DNA of 64,000 bases from Pseudomonas sp. FeN3W (GCA_030263805.2 CP136010.1:496001-560000); one strand, 5' to 3'; positions 40,250 to 49,464 are shown, counted from the stretch's first letter. The notes: a model not told the origin generated them from the letters alone. Numbers and translations are program-made.

Positions 40250-40256
40250 GAAAGTT

Positions 40257-40973
40257 CTACTCCCTTGCGTCCGCGTTTCGAGAATCAGTTTCCAGCGTGC
40301 TGGCCAGCGCTTCGAGCGCCGGGGCCAATAGTTCGCTGGCCGCTATGGCTGCCTGCTCGGGGCGGCCCCGGGCTATGGCGTCATAGACGGCCGCGTGTGC
40401 CGCATAAGTGGGCTCCGGGAGCTGTTGTTCACCCTCCGTCTTGGCAATGGTGTTTTGCAGCCCCGCCCAAAAGAACTGATACATTTCCAGCAACGTGGCG
40501 TTGTGGCTGGCGCGGACAATGCTCAGATGAAAATCGGCGTCTCGTTCGACGAACGCTCCGAGTGACGCCTCATCGCTCCAGGTCCCCCGTGCTCCGAGAG
40601 CATCATGTATAGCCTGCAGGTCCTGTTCCGTGCGCCGCGACGCTGCCAGACGCGCGGCTTCGACCTCCAGCGCCCGTCGGACTTCGAGCTGGTCATGCAG
40701 CGCGGCGTGGTCGAGTCGCTGAAGCAATCCAGACGGGTCTCGACTGGAAAGCACGAACGTCCCCGCACCCTGGCGAACCTCCAGCACCCCGGTATGAACC
40801 AGCGCCCGCACTGCCTCTCTGACGGTATTTCTGCCAACGCCTAAAAAGTTGCTGAGTTGGTTTTCGGTAGGAATTCGCATACCCGGCGACCATTCGCCAG
40901 CATTGATCTGTGACCGCATTTGCTCGATCACCCGCTCTACAAGCGAAGAGCGTGAGGTGTGCTGCAGCGACAT
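40257..40973 (-). CDS. FadR-subfamily GntR transcription regulator
   Basis: A 238-residue regulator. The N-terminal winged helix contains RIPTENQLSNFLGVGRNTVREAVRALVHTGVLEVRQGAGTF; the C-terminal FCD ligand domain begins near LEVRRALEVEAARLAA and carries the metal-site His residues (ADFHLSIVRASHN, AAHAAVYDAI). Co-transcribed with the downstream permease (7-bp gap). A perfect inverted repeat 14 bp upstream of its ATG is a probable autoregulatory operator. Confidence 0.92.
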   Translation of the reverse strand: MSLQHTSRSSLVERVIEQMRSQINAGEWSPGMRIPTENQLSNFLGVGRNTVREAVRALVHTGVLEVRQGAGTFVLSSRDPSGLLQRLDHAALHDQLEVRRALEVEAARLAASRRTEQDLQAIHDALGARGTWSDEASLGAFVERDADFHLSIVRASHNATLLEMYQFFWAGLQNTIAKTEGEQQLPEPTYAAHAAVYDAIARGRPEQAAIAASELLAPALEALASTLETDSRNADARE

Positions 40974-40987
40974 TGGTTCACCTTCAA

Positions 40988-41018
40988 ATTCATCCTATGT
41001 TTCGATCATAGGATGAAT
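40988..41018. promoter_or_regulatory. Operator-like inverted repeat upstream of the GntR gene
   Basis: Perfect 12-bp arms ATTCATCCTATG / CATAGGATGAAT flank a 7-bp spacer. It sits between the gntR ATG (40973) and its promoter region, a typical place for autorepression. FadR-like regulators often bind shorter TNGTNNNACNA sites, so the length here is unusual. Confidence 0.75.
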
Positions 41019-41198
41019 CCTGCTCCATCTACAACTCGATGGTTCAATTTGCCAGCAGCAAACTGTGAGCGGCAGACAAGCGCATTGCCTGGAGATGCCG
41101 CGAGCGCGGTCAGCCGCGGTGAACTAGCGCAACCTTGCGAATACGGCGAGCAGTTGTCCTCTCGTTCCTGCATAGCCTGGGACCAGGCAAAAGGAGCT

Positions 41199-41315
41199 AT
41201 GGCAATGCTCAGAGAGAAACCCGCCAGCCTGGCGTACGCGATAACGAAGCTTGATAAGCTGGCCGCGCTCTACTGTCATTGGGGGTTCCGTGTTTTCACT
41301 CAAGCGCAAAGGTGA
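41199..41315 (+). CDS. Possible 38-residue upstream peptide (uncertain)
   Basis: Starts at ATG 41199 or ATG 41205, with AAGGAG just upstream (8 nt from the second ATG). It reads MLREKPASLAYAITKLDKL, then AALYCHWGFRVFTQAQR. It overlaps the GTG start of the next gene by 26 bp, so it could couple translation. No family is recognised, and it may be chance. Confidence 0.3.
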   Translation: MAMLREKPASLAYAITKLDKLAALYCHWGFRVFTQAQR

Positions 41316-42717
41316 TTTCCGCCTGCAGCTGACCCGCACGCTGAAGCAGCCTGGACGGCACAAGATCGAGCTGTATCTGTTCACTCCGCACGAGAGCAAC
41401 CTGTCGGCCTGGACCCTCTCGGAAGAGCAGTTTTTCTTTACCACCCTGACGCATAGTTTCGGGCTGCTTGGCATGCCATCGAAGGACCGCATCAGCAAGG
41501 CTGACCAATCCTTCGTCCTACTCTCACCGCACTACGAAATCATGTACGGCTCCTGGTTCTTCCAGTACCAGGCCTCGATGGAGCGGTTGCGCCAGCAGAT
41601 GCTCGCATCCCAGGCTGTGGCAGAACCCGTAGCGCGCGCCCTGCGACTCAGTCAGAACTTTGCGCAACGCCTGCGCAAATCCAGCCCGAAGCAGAGCAAC
41701 CAGCAGCGCTACTTCCGCCAGATGGACATCTATTTCTCGTGGCATGCCGAGCAATTCCTGCTGGAAAGCATGACCCTCGAGGGCTACGCGGCGCTCGACG
41801 AAGAACTCAAGCAATCGGTGGCGAAGTTCCTGCGCCAGGAACGCAGATACCGCAAGGAGTGTGGATATCTGAGCGACTTCCACGGAACCCCTACACGGAT
41901 ATGGAACCGCATGGCGCTGTATCACCGGCTGCTCGAGTACCCGGTACTGTTGCGTTCGAAGATTACGCAGCTTGGGGCCGGCACCCACAAACTGGTCAAG
42001 GCGATGTCGACGATGCTGATCATGTCGCTTTTCACCTACTTCCTGTTCAACGCGCGGGATGCCAGTGAGAAGCTCTCGCTCACCCTTCTGCTGGTGATCG
42101 CGCTGGTCTATGCCATCCGCGATCTGCTGCGCGACGACATGATCACTGCCATCACCCGCAGACTGCGCAAAGGCAAGCCGCGCTGGAAGATTCGCCTGCT
42201 GATGCCCTACACCCGTAAGGTACTCGCACAGCAACGGGTCTGGCTCGACTATCGCAAGCTGCCTGATCTGCCGCCGTTGGTTCGGGAACACTCCGGCAAG
42301 TGGGCCGCCAACGAAGAGCGACAGATCATCTGCTATCGCGTTCTGCTGACGCTGGACAAGGCGGCACTGGAGCACGACGAAATTCGGGAGCGGCTCACGC
42401 TGGATTGCGAACAGCTTTGCGCGATGATCCAGGCGAGCCACAACAAGCTGTTTGTCCAGGCCGAAGACGATGATTCCGCTAGCGATGACAGCAAAGGTTC
42501 AGTCCAGGCCCACCCCATCGAAAAGCAGCACGACTACAACCTGTTGCTGTTGCATACCAATCCCGGCGAGCACTTTCCGTCAGCCCAGCGCTGGCGCCTG
42601 AGGCTCGGGACCAGCGGCATCGTACAATGCGAAAACAAGAAGCCCCACTGGCCCGAACCACCGGAGCTGCAACGCTCCGCACGGCATCGACTGAGTCGTC
42701 TGTGGCAACGAGGATAA
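41290..42717 (+). CDS. Unrecognised protein with a central membrane hairpin
   Basis: A 475-residue protein of unknown function. I prefer the GTG at 41290 (FSLKRKGDFRLQLTRTLKQPG), with GGGGG 5 nt upstream; a TTG at 41251 would add 13 residues that look like non-coding sequence. It is mostly soluble and basic, with two close hydrophobic segments (about residues 240-275, MSTMLIMSLFTYFLFN and LSLTLLLVIALVYAI), which would place both ends in the cytoplasm. The C-terminus has an acidic stretch (EDDDSASDD). It ends near the terminator of the convergent tRNA operon. I recognise no motif that reveals its role. Confidence 0.75.
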   Translation: MFSLKRKGDFRLQLTRTLKQPGRHKIELYLFTPHESNLSAWTLSEEQFFFTTLTHSFGLLGMPSKDRISKADQSFVLLSPHYEIMYGSWFFQYQASMERLRQQMLASQAVAEPVARALRLSQNFAQRLRKSSPKQSNQQRYFRQMDIYFSWHAEQFLLESMTLEGYAALDEELKQSVAKFLRQERRYRKECGYLSDFHGTPTRIWNRMALYHRLLEYPVLLRSKITQLGAGTHKLVKAMSTMLIMSLFTYFLFNARDASEKLSLTLLLVIALVYAIRDLLRDDMITAITRRLRKGKPRWKIRLLMPYTRKVLAQQRVWLDYRKLPDLPPLVREHSGKWAANEERQIICYRVLLTLDKAALEHDEIRERLTLDCEQLCAMIQASHNKLFVQAEDDDSASDDSKGSVQAHPIEKQHDYNLLLLHTNPGEHFPSAQRWRLRLGTSGIVQCENKKPHWPEPPELQRSARHRLSRLWQRG

Positions 42718-42808
42718 ACCCATACTGCACTACGCATACTCTGCTGGTGAGCACGCAAACCGCGGCAGTACGGAATCGTAACCTCACGTATTAAAATCGC
42801 AGATACAA

Positions 42809-42832
42809 AAAAGCCCCTGTTACGGGGCTTTT
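42809..42832. terminator. Terminator between the unknown gene and the tRNA cluster
   Basis: A perfect 9-bp stem (AAAAGCCCC / GGGGCTTTT) with a 6-nt loop, flanked by A and T runs on both sides, suits termination from both directions. It follows tRNA-Leu by about 40 bp. Confidence 0.85.
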
Positions 42833-42874
42833 AGAGATTTTCGATTCTTCTTGCAAAGCCTCGAAATCATGTGA

Positions 42875-42959
42875 TGGTGCGGACGGAGAGACTCGAACTC
42901 TCACACCTTGCGGCGCCAGAACCTAAATCTGGTGTGTCTACCAATTTCACCACGTCCGC
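42875..42959 (-). tRNA. tRNA-Leu (anticodon UAG)
   Basis: The minus strand folds as an 85-nt class II tRNA: acceptor GCGGACG / CGTCCGC, anticodon loop TTTAGGT between CCAGA and TCTGG, a long variable arm, a GAGAGTTCGAGTCTCTC T-arm and an encoded CCA. Confidence 0.95.
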
Positions 42960-43011
42960 CAAGCAGGACTTAAACGAAAACGCCAGGCAATGCCTGGCGC
43001 TTTCTGGAATA

Positions 43012-43088
43012 TGGGGTGGACGAAGGGGATCGAACCCTCGACACCAGGAGCCACAATCCTGTGCTCTACCAACTGAGCTACGCCCACC
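43012..43088 (-). tRNA. tRNA-His (anticodon GUG)
   Basis: The minus strand gives a 77-nt tRNA with the extra 5' G typical of tRNA-His. The anticodon loop is TTGTGGC between CAGGA and TCCTG, the T-arm is GAGGGTTCGATCCCCTT and CCA is encoded. Confidence 0.95.
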
Positions 43089-43119
43089 ATATTGCATTTG
43101 CTTGTGCCAGAGCCCGAAA

Positions 43120-43196
43120 TGGCGCACCCGGCAGGACTCGAACCTGCGACCATCCGCTTAGAAGGCGGATGCTCTATCCAGCTGAGCTACGGGCGC
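43120..43196 (-). tRNA. tRNA-Arg (anticodon UCU)
   Basis: The minus strand gives a 77-nt tRNA: acceptor GCGCCCG, D-arm AGCTCAGCTGGATAGAGC, anticodon loop TTCTAAG, T-arm GCAGGTTCGAGTCCTGC and encoded CCA. It is first in the Arg-His-Leu transcript. Confidence 0.95.
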
Positions 43197-43307
43197 TTTA
43201 TCTGCATTCTGTTCGGAGCGCAGACTTGAAGCTCCGGCTATTGAAGAAGTCACCCTCTCCGAAAGCCATCTTACCCAGCAGCAGGCTGTGCTCGACAAGC
43301 GGGGCGA

Positions 43308-43336
43308 ATGTTATAGAGGCTCCAAACAGTCGTCAA
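43308..43336 (-). promoter_or_regulatory. Promoter of the tRNA operon
   Basis: On the minus strand, TTGACG and TAACAT are 17 bp apart (TATAAC at 15 bp is an alternative -10). A GC-rich discriminator (TCGCCCCGC) follows, a feature of stable-RNA promoters under stringent control. It lies about 110 bp upstream of tRNA-Arg. Confidence 0.6.
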
Positions 43337-43469
43337 CAGCAAATTGAAAAAAATTTCAGTTAGATAAAGGAGTTACAGGTGCTGATGGCTGCTTCGCCTT
43401 TGCCACATCGCCGCGACATGCGAGAATACGCGCCCTTTCCAAGTCCTCTCCAATGGTTAACCAAGCGTC

Positions 43470-44324
43470 ATGACCGCAAAACTGATCGACGGTAAAACGA
43501 TTGCTGCCAACATTCGCCAACAGATCTCCGGTCGTGTTGCCGAACGCCGCGCCCAAGGGCTTCGCGCTCCCGGCCTCGCCGTGATCCTGGTGGGCAGCGA
43601 CCCAGCTTCCCAGGTTTATGTGGCGCACAAGCGCAAGGATTGTGAGGAAGTGGGCTTCAACTCCGTGGCCCATGACCTGCCGAGCGATACTCGTCAGGAA
43701 GATCTGCTTGCGCTGATCGATCAGCTCAACGACGACACGTCCATCGACGGCATCCTTGTGCAACTGCCGCTGCCAAAGCACCTCGATGCTTCGCAACTGC
43801 TCGAGCGCATCCGTCCGGACAAGGATGTGGATGGTTTCCATCCCTATAACGTCGGCCGCCTCGCCCAACGCATGCCGCTGCTGCGCCCTTGCACGCCAAA
43901 GGGAATCATCACGTTGCTGGAGAGCACCGGTGTCGATCTGCATGGCCTGGATGCGGTCGTTGTGGGTGCATCCAACATTGTCGGTCGCCCAATGGCGCTG
44001 GAGCTGCTGCTGGCTGGCTGCACCACCACCGTTACCCACCGCTTCACCCGCAACCTCGAAGAGCACGTTCGCCGTGCCGATCTGGTCGTGGTAGCGACGG
44101 GCATCACCGGCCTGGTGAGGGGTGAATGGATCAAGCCAGGAGCGATCATCATCGACGTAGGCATCAACCGCCAGGCCGACGGGCGCCTACTGGGCGACGT
44201 CGAATTCGGACCAGCCAGCGAACGCGCCGCCTGGATCACCCCGGTTCCGGGTGGAGTAGGCCCGATGACTCGTGCCTGCCTGCTGGAAAATACGCTGCAC
44301 GCCGCCGAGCATCTGCATCGGTAA
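43470..44324 (+). CDS. folD: FolD, methylenetetrahydrofolate dehydrogenase/cyclohydrolase
   Basis: A 284-residue bifunctional cytoplasmic enzyme interconverting methylene- and formyl-tetrahydrofolate. Motifs: VILVGSDPASQVYVAHKRKDCEE with the catalytic Lys, DGILVQLPLPKHLD, PDKDVDGFHPYNVGRL, and VVVGASNIVGRPMALELL for NADP binding, then ITPVPGGVGPMTRA. It is separated from the divergent tRNA operon by about 270 bp and convergent with cysS. Confidence 0.97.
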   Translation: MTAKLIDGKTIAANIRQQISGRVAERRAQGLRAPGLAVILVGSDPASQVYVAHKRKDCEEVGFNSVAHDLPSDTRQEDLLALIDQLNDDTSIDGILVQLPLPKHLDASQLLERIRPDKDVDGFHPYNVGRLAQRMPLLRPCTPKGIITLLESTGVDLHGLDAVVVGASNIVGRPMALELLLAGCTTTVTHRFTRNLEEHVRRADLVVVATGITGLVRGEWIKPGAIIIDVGINRQADGRLLGDVEFGPASERAAWITPVPGGVGPMTRACLLENTLHAAEHLHR

Positions 44325-44344
44325 TTGCAGAAGATGAAACAAGA

Positions 44345-44370
44345 ACGGCACCTTTCGGTGCCGTCTTTTT
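44345..44370. terminator. Terminator between folD and cysS
   Basis: An 8-bp stem (ACGGCACC / GGTGCCGT) with a TTTC loop and the tail CTTTTT, 20 bp after the folD stop; also near the end of the convergent cysS. Confidence 0.85.
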
Positions 44371-44383
44371 ATCCCGACGCTAC

Positions 44384-45772
44384 TTACTCAGCCAGACGCC
44401 AGGTCGTCCCGCCTTTGCCATCCTCCAGCACCACCCCCATCGCGGTGAGCTGGTCGCGGATACGATCGGATTCCGCCCAGTTCTTTTCAGCCCGAGCCGT
44501 GAGGCGCGCAGCGATCAACGCCTCGACCTCAGTGGCATCGACTTTCCCCGCCGCACCAGCTTGCAGGAAAGTTTCAGGCTCGAGTTGCAGCACGCCCAAT
44601 ACATCCGCCAGCTCCTTGAGACGTGCAGCCAGCGCCGCCGCGGCGGGCAGATCGGACTCACGCAGACGGTTCACCTCACGGATCATCTCGAATAGCACCG
44701 CGCAGGCTTCCGGCGAGTTGAAGTCGTCATCCATCGCCGCAGCGAAGCGCGCAACAAACTCATCGCCGCCGGCAGGCTGAGCCTCCGGCAGACCCTTGAG
44801 GCCATTGTAAAAACGCTCCAGCGCGCTCTTGGCTTCGCGCAAGCTGTCTTCGGAGTAGTTGATCGGGCTGCGATAGTGGCTGGAAACCAGCAGATAGCGC
44901 ACCACCTCGGGATGGTACTTTTCCAGCACTTCGCGAATGGTGAAGAAGTTGCCCAGGCTCTTGGACATCTTCTCGCCATCGACACGCACCGCGCCGGCGT
45001 GCATCCAGGCATTGGCGTACTGCTTGCCGGTGGCTGCTTCGCTCTGCGCGATCTCGTTCTCATGGTGCGGGAACACCAGGTCCGGGCCACCACCATGAAT
45101 GTCGAAGGTCTCGCCCAGGCAGCAGGTCGACATCACCGAGCACTCGATATGCCAGCCCGGACGACCGGCACCCCAGGGCGAATCCCAGCTCGGCTCACCT
45201 GGCTTCGCGCCCTTCCACAGCACGAAATCCAGTGGATCTTGCTTGGCCTCATCGACCTCGATGCGCGCGCCGATCTTCAGGTCCTCGATCTTGCGCCGCG
45301 ACAGCTTGCCGTAACCGACGAACTTGCCGACCCGGTAATAGACATCACCATTGCCCGGTGCATAGGCGAAGCCTTTATCGATGAGCGTCTGGATCATCGT
45401 GTGCATGCCGGCGATATGGTCCGTCGCACGTGGCTCGATATCCGGACGCAGCACGTTGAGGCGAGTTTCGTCCTCGTGCATGGCGGCGATCATGCGCTCG
45501 ACCAGCGCCTGGAACGGCTCGCCGTTCTCGCTGGCACGACGAATGATCTTGTCGTCGATGTCGGTGATGTTACGTACGTAGGTCACATCGTAGCCGCGAT
45601 GGCGCAGCCAACGGGTGACCACGTCGAACGCGATCATCACCCGTGCATGACCGATGTGGCAGAAGTCATAGACCGTCATGCCACAGACGTACATGCGCAC
45701 CTTGTTGTCTTCCAGCGGGCGGAACGCTTCCTTGGTCTTGGTCAGCGTGTTGTAGATCGACAGCGCCATCAT
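44384..45772 (-). CDS. cysS: Cysteinyl-tRNA synthetase
   Basis: A 462-residue class I aminoacyl-tRNA synthetase. It has the HIGH motif in DFCHIGHARVM, the KMSKS motif in GEKMSKSLGNFF, and the zinc-binding Cys in YVCGMTVYD and ECSVMSTCCLGETFDIHGGG. The start overlaps the glnS stop by 4 bp (ATGA); a second Met codon follows at once. Order glnS-cysS with folD next is as in P. aeruginosa. Confidence 0.97.
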   Translation of the reverse strand: MMALSIYNTLTKTKEAFRPLEDNKVRMYVCGMTVYDFCHIGHARVMIAFDVVTRWLRHRGYDVTYVRNITDIDDKIIRRASENGEPFQALVERMIAAMHEDETRLNVLRPDIEPRATDHIAGMHTMIQTLIDKGFAYAPGNGDVYYRVGKFVGYGKLSRRKIEDLKIGARIEVDEAKQDPLDFVLWKGAKPGEPSWDSPWGAGRPGWHIECSVMSTCCLGETFDIHGGGPDLVFPHHENEIAQSEAATGKQYANAWMHAGAVRVDGEKMSKSLGNFFTIREVLEKYHPEVVRYLLVSSHYRSPINYSEDSLREAKSALERFYNGLKGLPEAQPAGGDEFVARFAAAMDDDFNSPEACAVLFEMIREVNRLRESDLPAAAALAARLKELADVLGVLQLEPETFLQAGAAGKVDATEVEALIAARLTARAEKNWAESDRIRDQLTAMGVVLEDGKGGTTWRLAE

Positions 45773-47436
45773 TGACCCCAGGAGTCACGCAGCGTGACGG
45801 TGCGGTTGAAGACAGGGGCGCCCGGCTTACTGTCCCTGATGTCGGCGCAGAAATAGCCTTCGCGCTCGAACTGAAACCGCTCCTCAGGTTCGGCATTGGC
45901 TAGCGATGGCTCTGCACGGCAACCCTTGAGCGCGACCAGCGACTCCGGATTGATGTTGTCGAGGAAGCTACCGCCCTCCTCGTCCTTTTCCGGATTGGCC
46001 GAGCGGAACAGGCGATCGTACAGGCGCACCTCGCACTCTACGCTCTCGGCGGCCGGCACCCAGTGGATCACGCCCTTGACCTTGCGTCCTTCCGGATTCT
46101 TGCCGAGGGTGTTCTCGTCATAGGAACAGCGCAGCTCCAGGATATTGCCCTGATCATCCTTGACGGCTTCATCGGCACGAATGACGTAGCTGCCGCGCAG
46201 GCGGACCTCGCCGCCCGGAATCAGCCGTTTGAACCCTGCCGGAGGGACTTCCTCGAAGTCGCCGGCGTCGATATAGATTTCGCGGCTGAATGGCAGCACC
46301 CGTACGCCCATATCCTGCTTGGGATGGCGCGGCAGTTCGAGGTTCTCGACCTGACCTTCCGGATAGTTGGTAATCACCACCTTGAGCGGTTTGAGCACGC
46401 ACATGGCACGGGCTGCGTTGGCATCGAGATCTTCGCGGATGGCGAACTCCAGCATACCGATGTCGACGACGCCACCGGCGCGATTCACACCGATCATGTC
46501 GCAGAAGTTGCGGATCGACGCCGGGGTGTAACCGCGACGACGAAAGCCCGAAAGCGTCGACATCCGCGGGTCGTCCCAACCACTCACATGCTTCTCATCG
46601 ACCAGCTGCTTGAGCTTGCGCTTGCTGGTGATGGTGTAGTTCAGGTTGAGGCGGGCGAATTCGTACTGACGCGGCTGCGCCGGCACCGGCAAGCTGGCCA
46701 GGAACCACTCGTACAGCGGACGGTGATCCTCGAATTCCAATGTGCAGATCGAATGCGTGATGCCCTCAATCGCGTCAGATTGGCCATGAGTGAAATCGTA
46801 GCTAGGGTAGATGCACCACTTGTCGCCGGTCTGGTGATGATGCGCGTGGCGAATGCGATAGAGGATAGGATCGCGCAGGTTCATGTTGGGCGAAGCCATG
46901 TCGATCTTCGCCCGTAGCGCACGGGCACCATCCGGGAATTCGCCGGCTTTCATGCGCGCAAACAGATCGAGATTTTCCTCCACCGACCGCTCCCGGAACG
47001 GGCTGTTCTTGCCGGGTTCGGTCAGGCTGCCACGATATTCACGCGCTTGCTCAGGCGTCAGATCACAAACATAGGCCTTGCCGGCCTTGATCAGGTGGAC
47101 AGCCCACTCGTGCAGCTGATCGAAATAGTTGGAGGCATAGCGCTCCTCGCCCGCCCACTGAAAGCCCAGCCATTCGACATCACTCTTGATGGCGTCGATG
47201 TATTCCTGGTCTTCCTTGGCCGGGTTGGTATCGTCGAAGCGCAGGTTGCACTCACCACCGAACTCCTTCGCCAGACCGAAATTCAGGCAGATCGATTTGG
47301 CGTGGCCGATATGCAGGTAGCCATTGGGCTCAGGCGGGAAGCGGGTAACGATCTTGGCGTGCTTGCCGGAATCCAGGTCGGCCTGGACGATCGGACGGAG
47401 AAAGTTGCTAGCGGCGGGAGTCTCGGGCTTGCTCAT
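45769..47436 (-). CDS. glnS: Glutaminyl-tRNA synthetase
   Basis: A 555-residue class I synthetase of the GlnRS type. Signature TRFPPEPNGYLHIGHAKS (HIGH), LRFDDTNPAKED, TSKRKLKQL (the KMSKS equivalent, slightly altered), and two C-terminal beta-barrels for anticodon recognition. The start at 47436 (MSKPETPAASNFLRP) gives the normal length; the frame continues upstream to 47658 but there it overlaps the divergent ppiB start and lacks family sequence. Confidence 0.97.
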   Translation of the reverse strand: MSKPETPAASNFLRPIVQADLDSGKHAKIVTRFPPEPNGYLHIGHAKSICLNFGLAKEFGGECNLRFDDTNPAKEDQEYIDAIKSDVEWLGFQWAGEERYASNYFDQLHEWAVHLIKAGKAYVCDLTPEQAREYRGSLTEPGKNSPFRERSVEENLDLFARMKAGEFPDGARALRAKIDMASPNMNLRDPILYRIRHAHHHQTGDKWCIYPSYDFTHGQSDAIEGITHSICTLEFEDHRPLYEWFLASLPVPAQPRQYEFARLNLNYTITSKRKLKQLVDEKHVSGWDDPRMSTLSGFRRRGYTPASIRNFCDMIGVNRAGGVVDIGMLEFAIREDLDANAARAMCVLKPLKVVITNYPEGQVENLELPRHPKQDMGVRVLPFSREIYIDAGDFEEVPPAGFKRLIPGGEVRLRGSYVIRADEAVKDDQGNILELRCSYDENTLGKNPEGRKVKGVIHWVPAAESVECEVRLYDRLFRSANPEKDEEGGSFLDNINPESLVALKGCRAEPSLANAEPEERFQFEREGYFCADIRDSKPGAPVFNRTVTLRDSWGQ

Positions 47437-47638
47437 GATGTCCTTAACGATCAGCGAGTGCGGCTCAGGGTAGGCCGACCAAATCAAAGCGCTTATCATA
47501 GCGGACCCGTCAACCCCCTGACAGAGCAATACGCCCAAGGCGGCATTGCCATCAGCGCTTGACGGCGTTCGGTACGACGACCCTTGCAGCGGCCTGCCCC
47601 GCACTTGGCCAGCCCCACGAAAACGGAATCTCTCCCCG

Positions 47639-48133
47639 ATGATCAAACTGCACACCAACTATGGCGTCATCACCGTCAACCTGTTCGAAGACAAAGCGCC
47701 GGAAACCACTGCCAACTTCAAGGAATACGTGAAGAGCGGTCACTACGACGGCACCATCTTCCATCGCGTGATCAGCAACTTCATGATCCAGGGTGGCGGT
47801 TTCGAGTCTGGCATGAAGCAAAAGCCGACTCGCGCGCCCATCAAGAACGAGGCCAACAACGGCCTGTCGAACAAGACCGGCACCCTGGCCATGGCCCGCA
47901 CCATGGAGCCACACTCCGCTTCCGCGCAGTTCTTCATCAACGTGAAGGACAACGACTTCCTCGACCACAGCGCGCCAACCGTTCAGGGCTGGGGTTACGC
48001 CGTGTTTGGCGAAGTAACCGAAGGCATGGACGTGGTCGAAAAGATCAAGGCCGTGGCGACCACCATGAAGTCCGGCCACCAGGACGTTCCGGTGGAGGAT
48101 GTGGTGATCGAGAAAGCGGAAATCGTCGAGTAA
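47639..48133 (+). CDS. ppiB: PpiB, cytoplasmic cyclophilin-type prolyl isomerase
   Basis: A 164-residue peptidyl-prolyl isomerase. MIKLHTNYGVITVNLFEDKAP start, catalytic FHRVISNFMIQGGGF, and SAQFFINVKDNDFLD. The ATG at 47639 is the family start. It is divergent from glnS and 6 bp upstream of lpxH on the same strand, so the two are co-transcribed. Confidence 0.95.
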   Translation: MIKLHTNYGVITVNLFEDKAPETTANFKEYVKSGHYDGTIFHRVISNFMIQGGGFESGMKQKPTRAPIKNEANNGLSNKTGTLAMARTMEPHSASAQFFINVKDNDFLDHSAPTVQGWGYAVFGEVTEGMDVVEKIKAVATTMKSGHQDVPVEDVVIEKAEIVE

Positions 48134-48139
48134 CCGCGA

Positions 48140-48862
48140 GTGATCCTGCTGATCTCCGATCTGCACCTGGAAGAGGAACGCCCGGACATTACCCGGGCGT
48201 TTCTGCATTTTCTCGCCACTCGCGCCCGCCAGGCCGAAGCGCTGTACATCCTCGGCGACTTTTTCGAGGTCTGGATCGGCGACGACGCCATGACGCCCTT
48301 CCAGCAATCTATCGCCAACGCGTTACGCGCCCTGAGCGAACGCGGTACGCGCATCTACCTGATGCATGGCAATCGTGACTTCATGCTGGGCAAGGGCTTC
48401 TGCCGCGCGGCGGGCTGCACGCTGCTGGGCGACCCCAGTGTGGTCGAGTTCGGCGGTGAGCGTGTCCTGCTGATGCATGGCGACAGCCTGTGTACCCGCG
48501 ACGAAGGCTACATGCGGCTACGGCGCTTGCTGCGCAATCCGCTCAGCCTGTTCATCCTGCGTAATCTACCGCTGTCCACTCGCCGAAAACTGGCGCGCAA
48601 ACTGCGCGATGAAAGTCGCGCCCAGACGCGCATGAAGGCTTCGGACATCATCGATGTCACCCCGGAACTGATCCCTCGCGTGCTCGCCGAGCATGGCGTG
48701 CGGACCCTGATACATGGCCACACCCATCGCCCCGCGACACATGAACTGGAAGTCGACGGCCACCCGGCGCGGCGTATCGTGCTCGGCGATTGGGACCAGC
48801 AAGGCTGGGCGTTACAGGTCGACGAGAGCGGCTTCCAGCAAGCCCCATTCGATCTGAATTAA
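48140..48862 (+). CDS. lpxH: LpxH, UDP-2,3-diacylglucosamine hydrolase
   Basis: A 240-residue calcineurin-like metallophosphoesterase that releases lipid X in lipid A synthesis. Metal ligands are visible: SDLHL, GDFFEVWIGDD, MHGNRDFM, LMHGDSLC and IHGHTHRP. It starts with GTG 6 bp after the ppiB stop. Its end overlaps the convergent miaE-like gene by 4 bp. Confidence 0.96.
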   Translation: MILLISDLHLEEERPDITRAFLHFLATRARQAEALYILGDFFEVWIGDDAMTPFQQSIANALRALSERGTRIYLMHGNRDFMLGKGFCRAAGCTLLGDPSVVEFGGERVLLMHGDSLCTRDEGYMRLRRLLRNPLSLFILRNLPLSTRRKLARKLRDESRAQTRMKASDIIDVTPELIPRVLAEHGVRTLIHGHTHRPATHELEVDGHPARRIVLGDWDQQGWALQVDESGFQQAPFDLN

Positions 48863-49464
48863 GCCGCCAGCGGTACGCCGCTGTGAAAGCGAAATTCGGC
48901 GTCCGGGCTTTCGATCAGCTCGCGCTCGCGTTCACGCACCCGGATGATCGTCGCATCGACATCGGCCGCATCGCCGTATTGGTACGCCAGCTTGAGATAG
49001 TCCTGAAAGTGCCGCGCTTCCGATTTGAGCAGCCCGTGGTAGAACTTGCCCAACTCCTCATCCAGATGCGGAACCAGCATGGCGAAACGCTCGCAGGAAC
49101 GTGCCTCGATAAAGGCACCGATCACCAGCGTATCGGTTAGCCGGTACGGCTCATGATTACGTACGAGTTCGCGCAGCCCAGCTGCGTAGCGTGACGAGCC
49201 AACGTTTTTCAGGGGGATCTCCCGTCGGCGTACGATCGCCAGCACCTGCTCGAAATGACGCAACTCCTCACGGGCGAGGCGCGACATCTTGTTCTGCAGG
49301 TCCGGCTTATCGACGTAGCGGAACATCAACTGAAACGCCGCGCCTGCCGCCTTTTTCTCGCAATTGCCATGATCGATCAGCATCACATCCTGATTCTGCA
49401 ACGCTGCATCCACCCATGCGGCAGGTGTGGCACAACCGAGAAATTCGTTGAGATCAGGAAGCAT
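48859..49464 (-). CDS. miaE: MiaE, tRNA-(ms2io6A37) hydroxylase
   Basis: A 201-residue ferritin-like di-iron monooxygenase that hydroxylates the isopentenyl group of the modified adenosine next to the anticodon, an oxygen-dependent step. Di-iron ligands: DHGNCEKKAA, EELRHFEQVL (ExxH), EARSCERFA and SEARHFQDYL (ExxH). Ends overlap lpxH tail to tail. Confidence 0.9.
   Translation of the reverse strand: MLPDLNEFLGCATPAAWVDAALQNQDVMLIDHGNCEKKAAGAAFQLMFRYVDKPDLQNKMSRLAREELRHFEQVLAIVRRREIPLKNVGSSRYAAGLRELVRNHEPYRLTDTLVIGAFIEARSCERFAMLVPHLDEELGKFYHGLLKSEARHFQDYLKLAYQYGDAADVDATIIRVRERERELIESPDAEFRFHSGVPLAA

Noticed and set aside
42960..43011. The CGCCAGGCA / TGCCTGGCG hairpin between tRNA-Leu and tRNA-His as a terminator
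   Set aside because: It has no T run and lies inside the tRNA transcript; more likely a processing stem.
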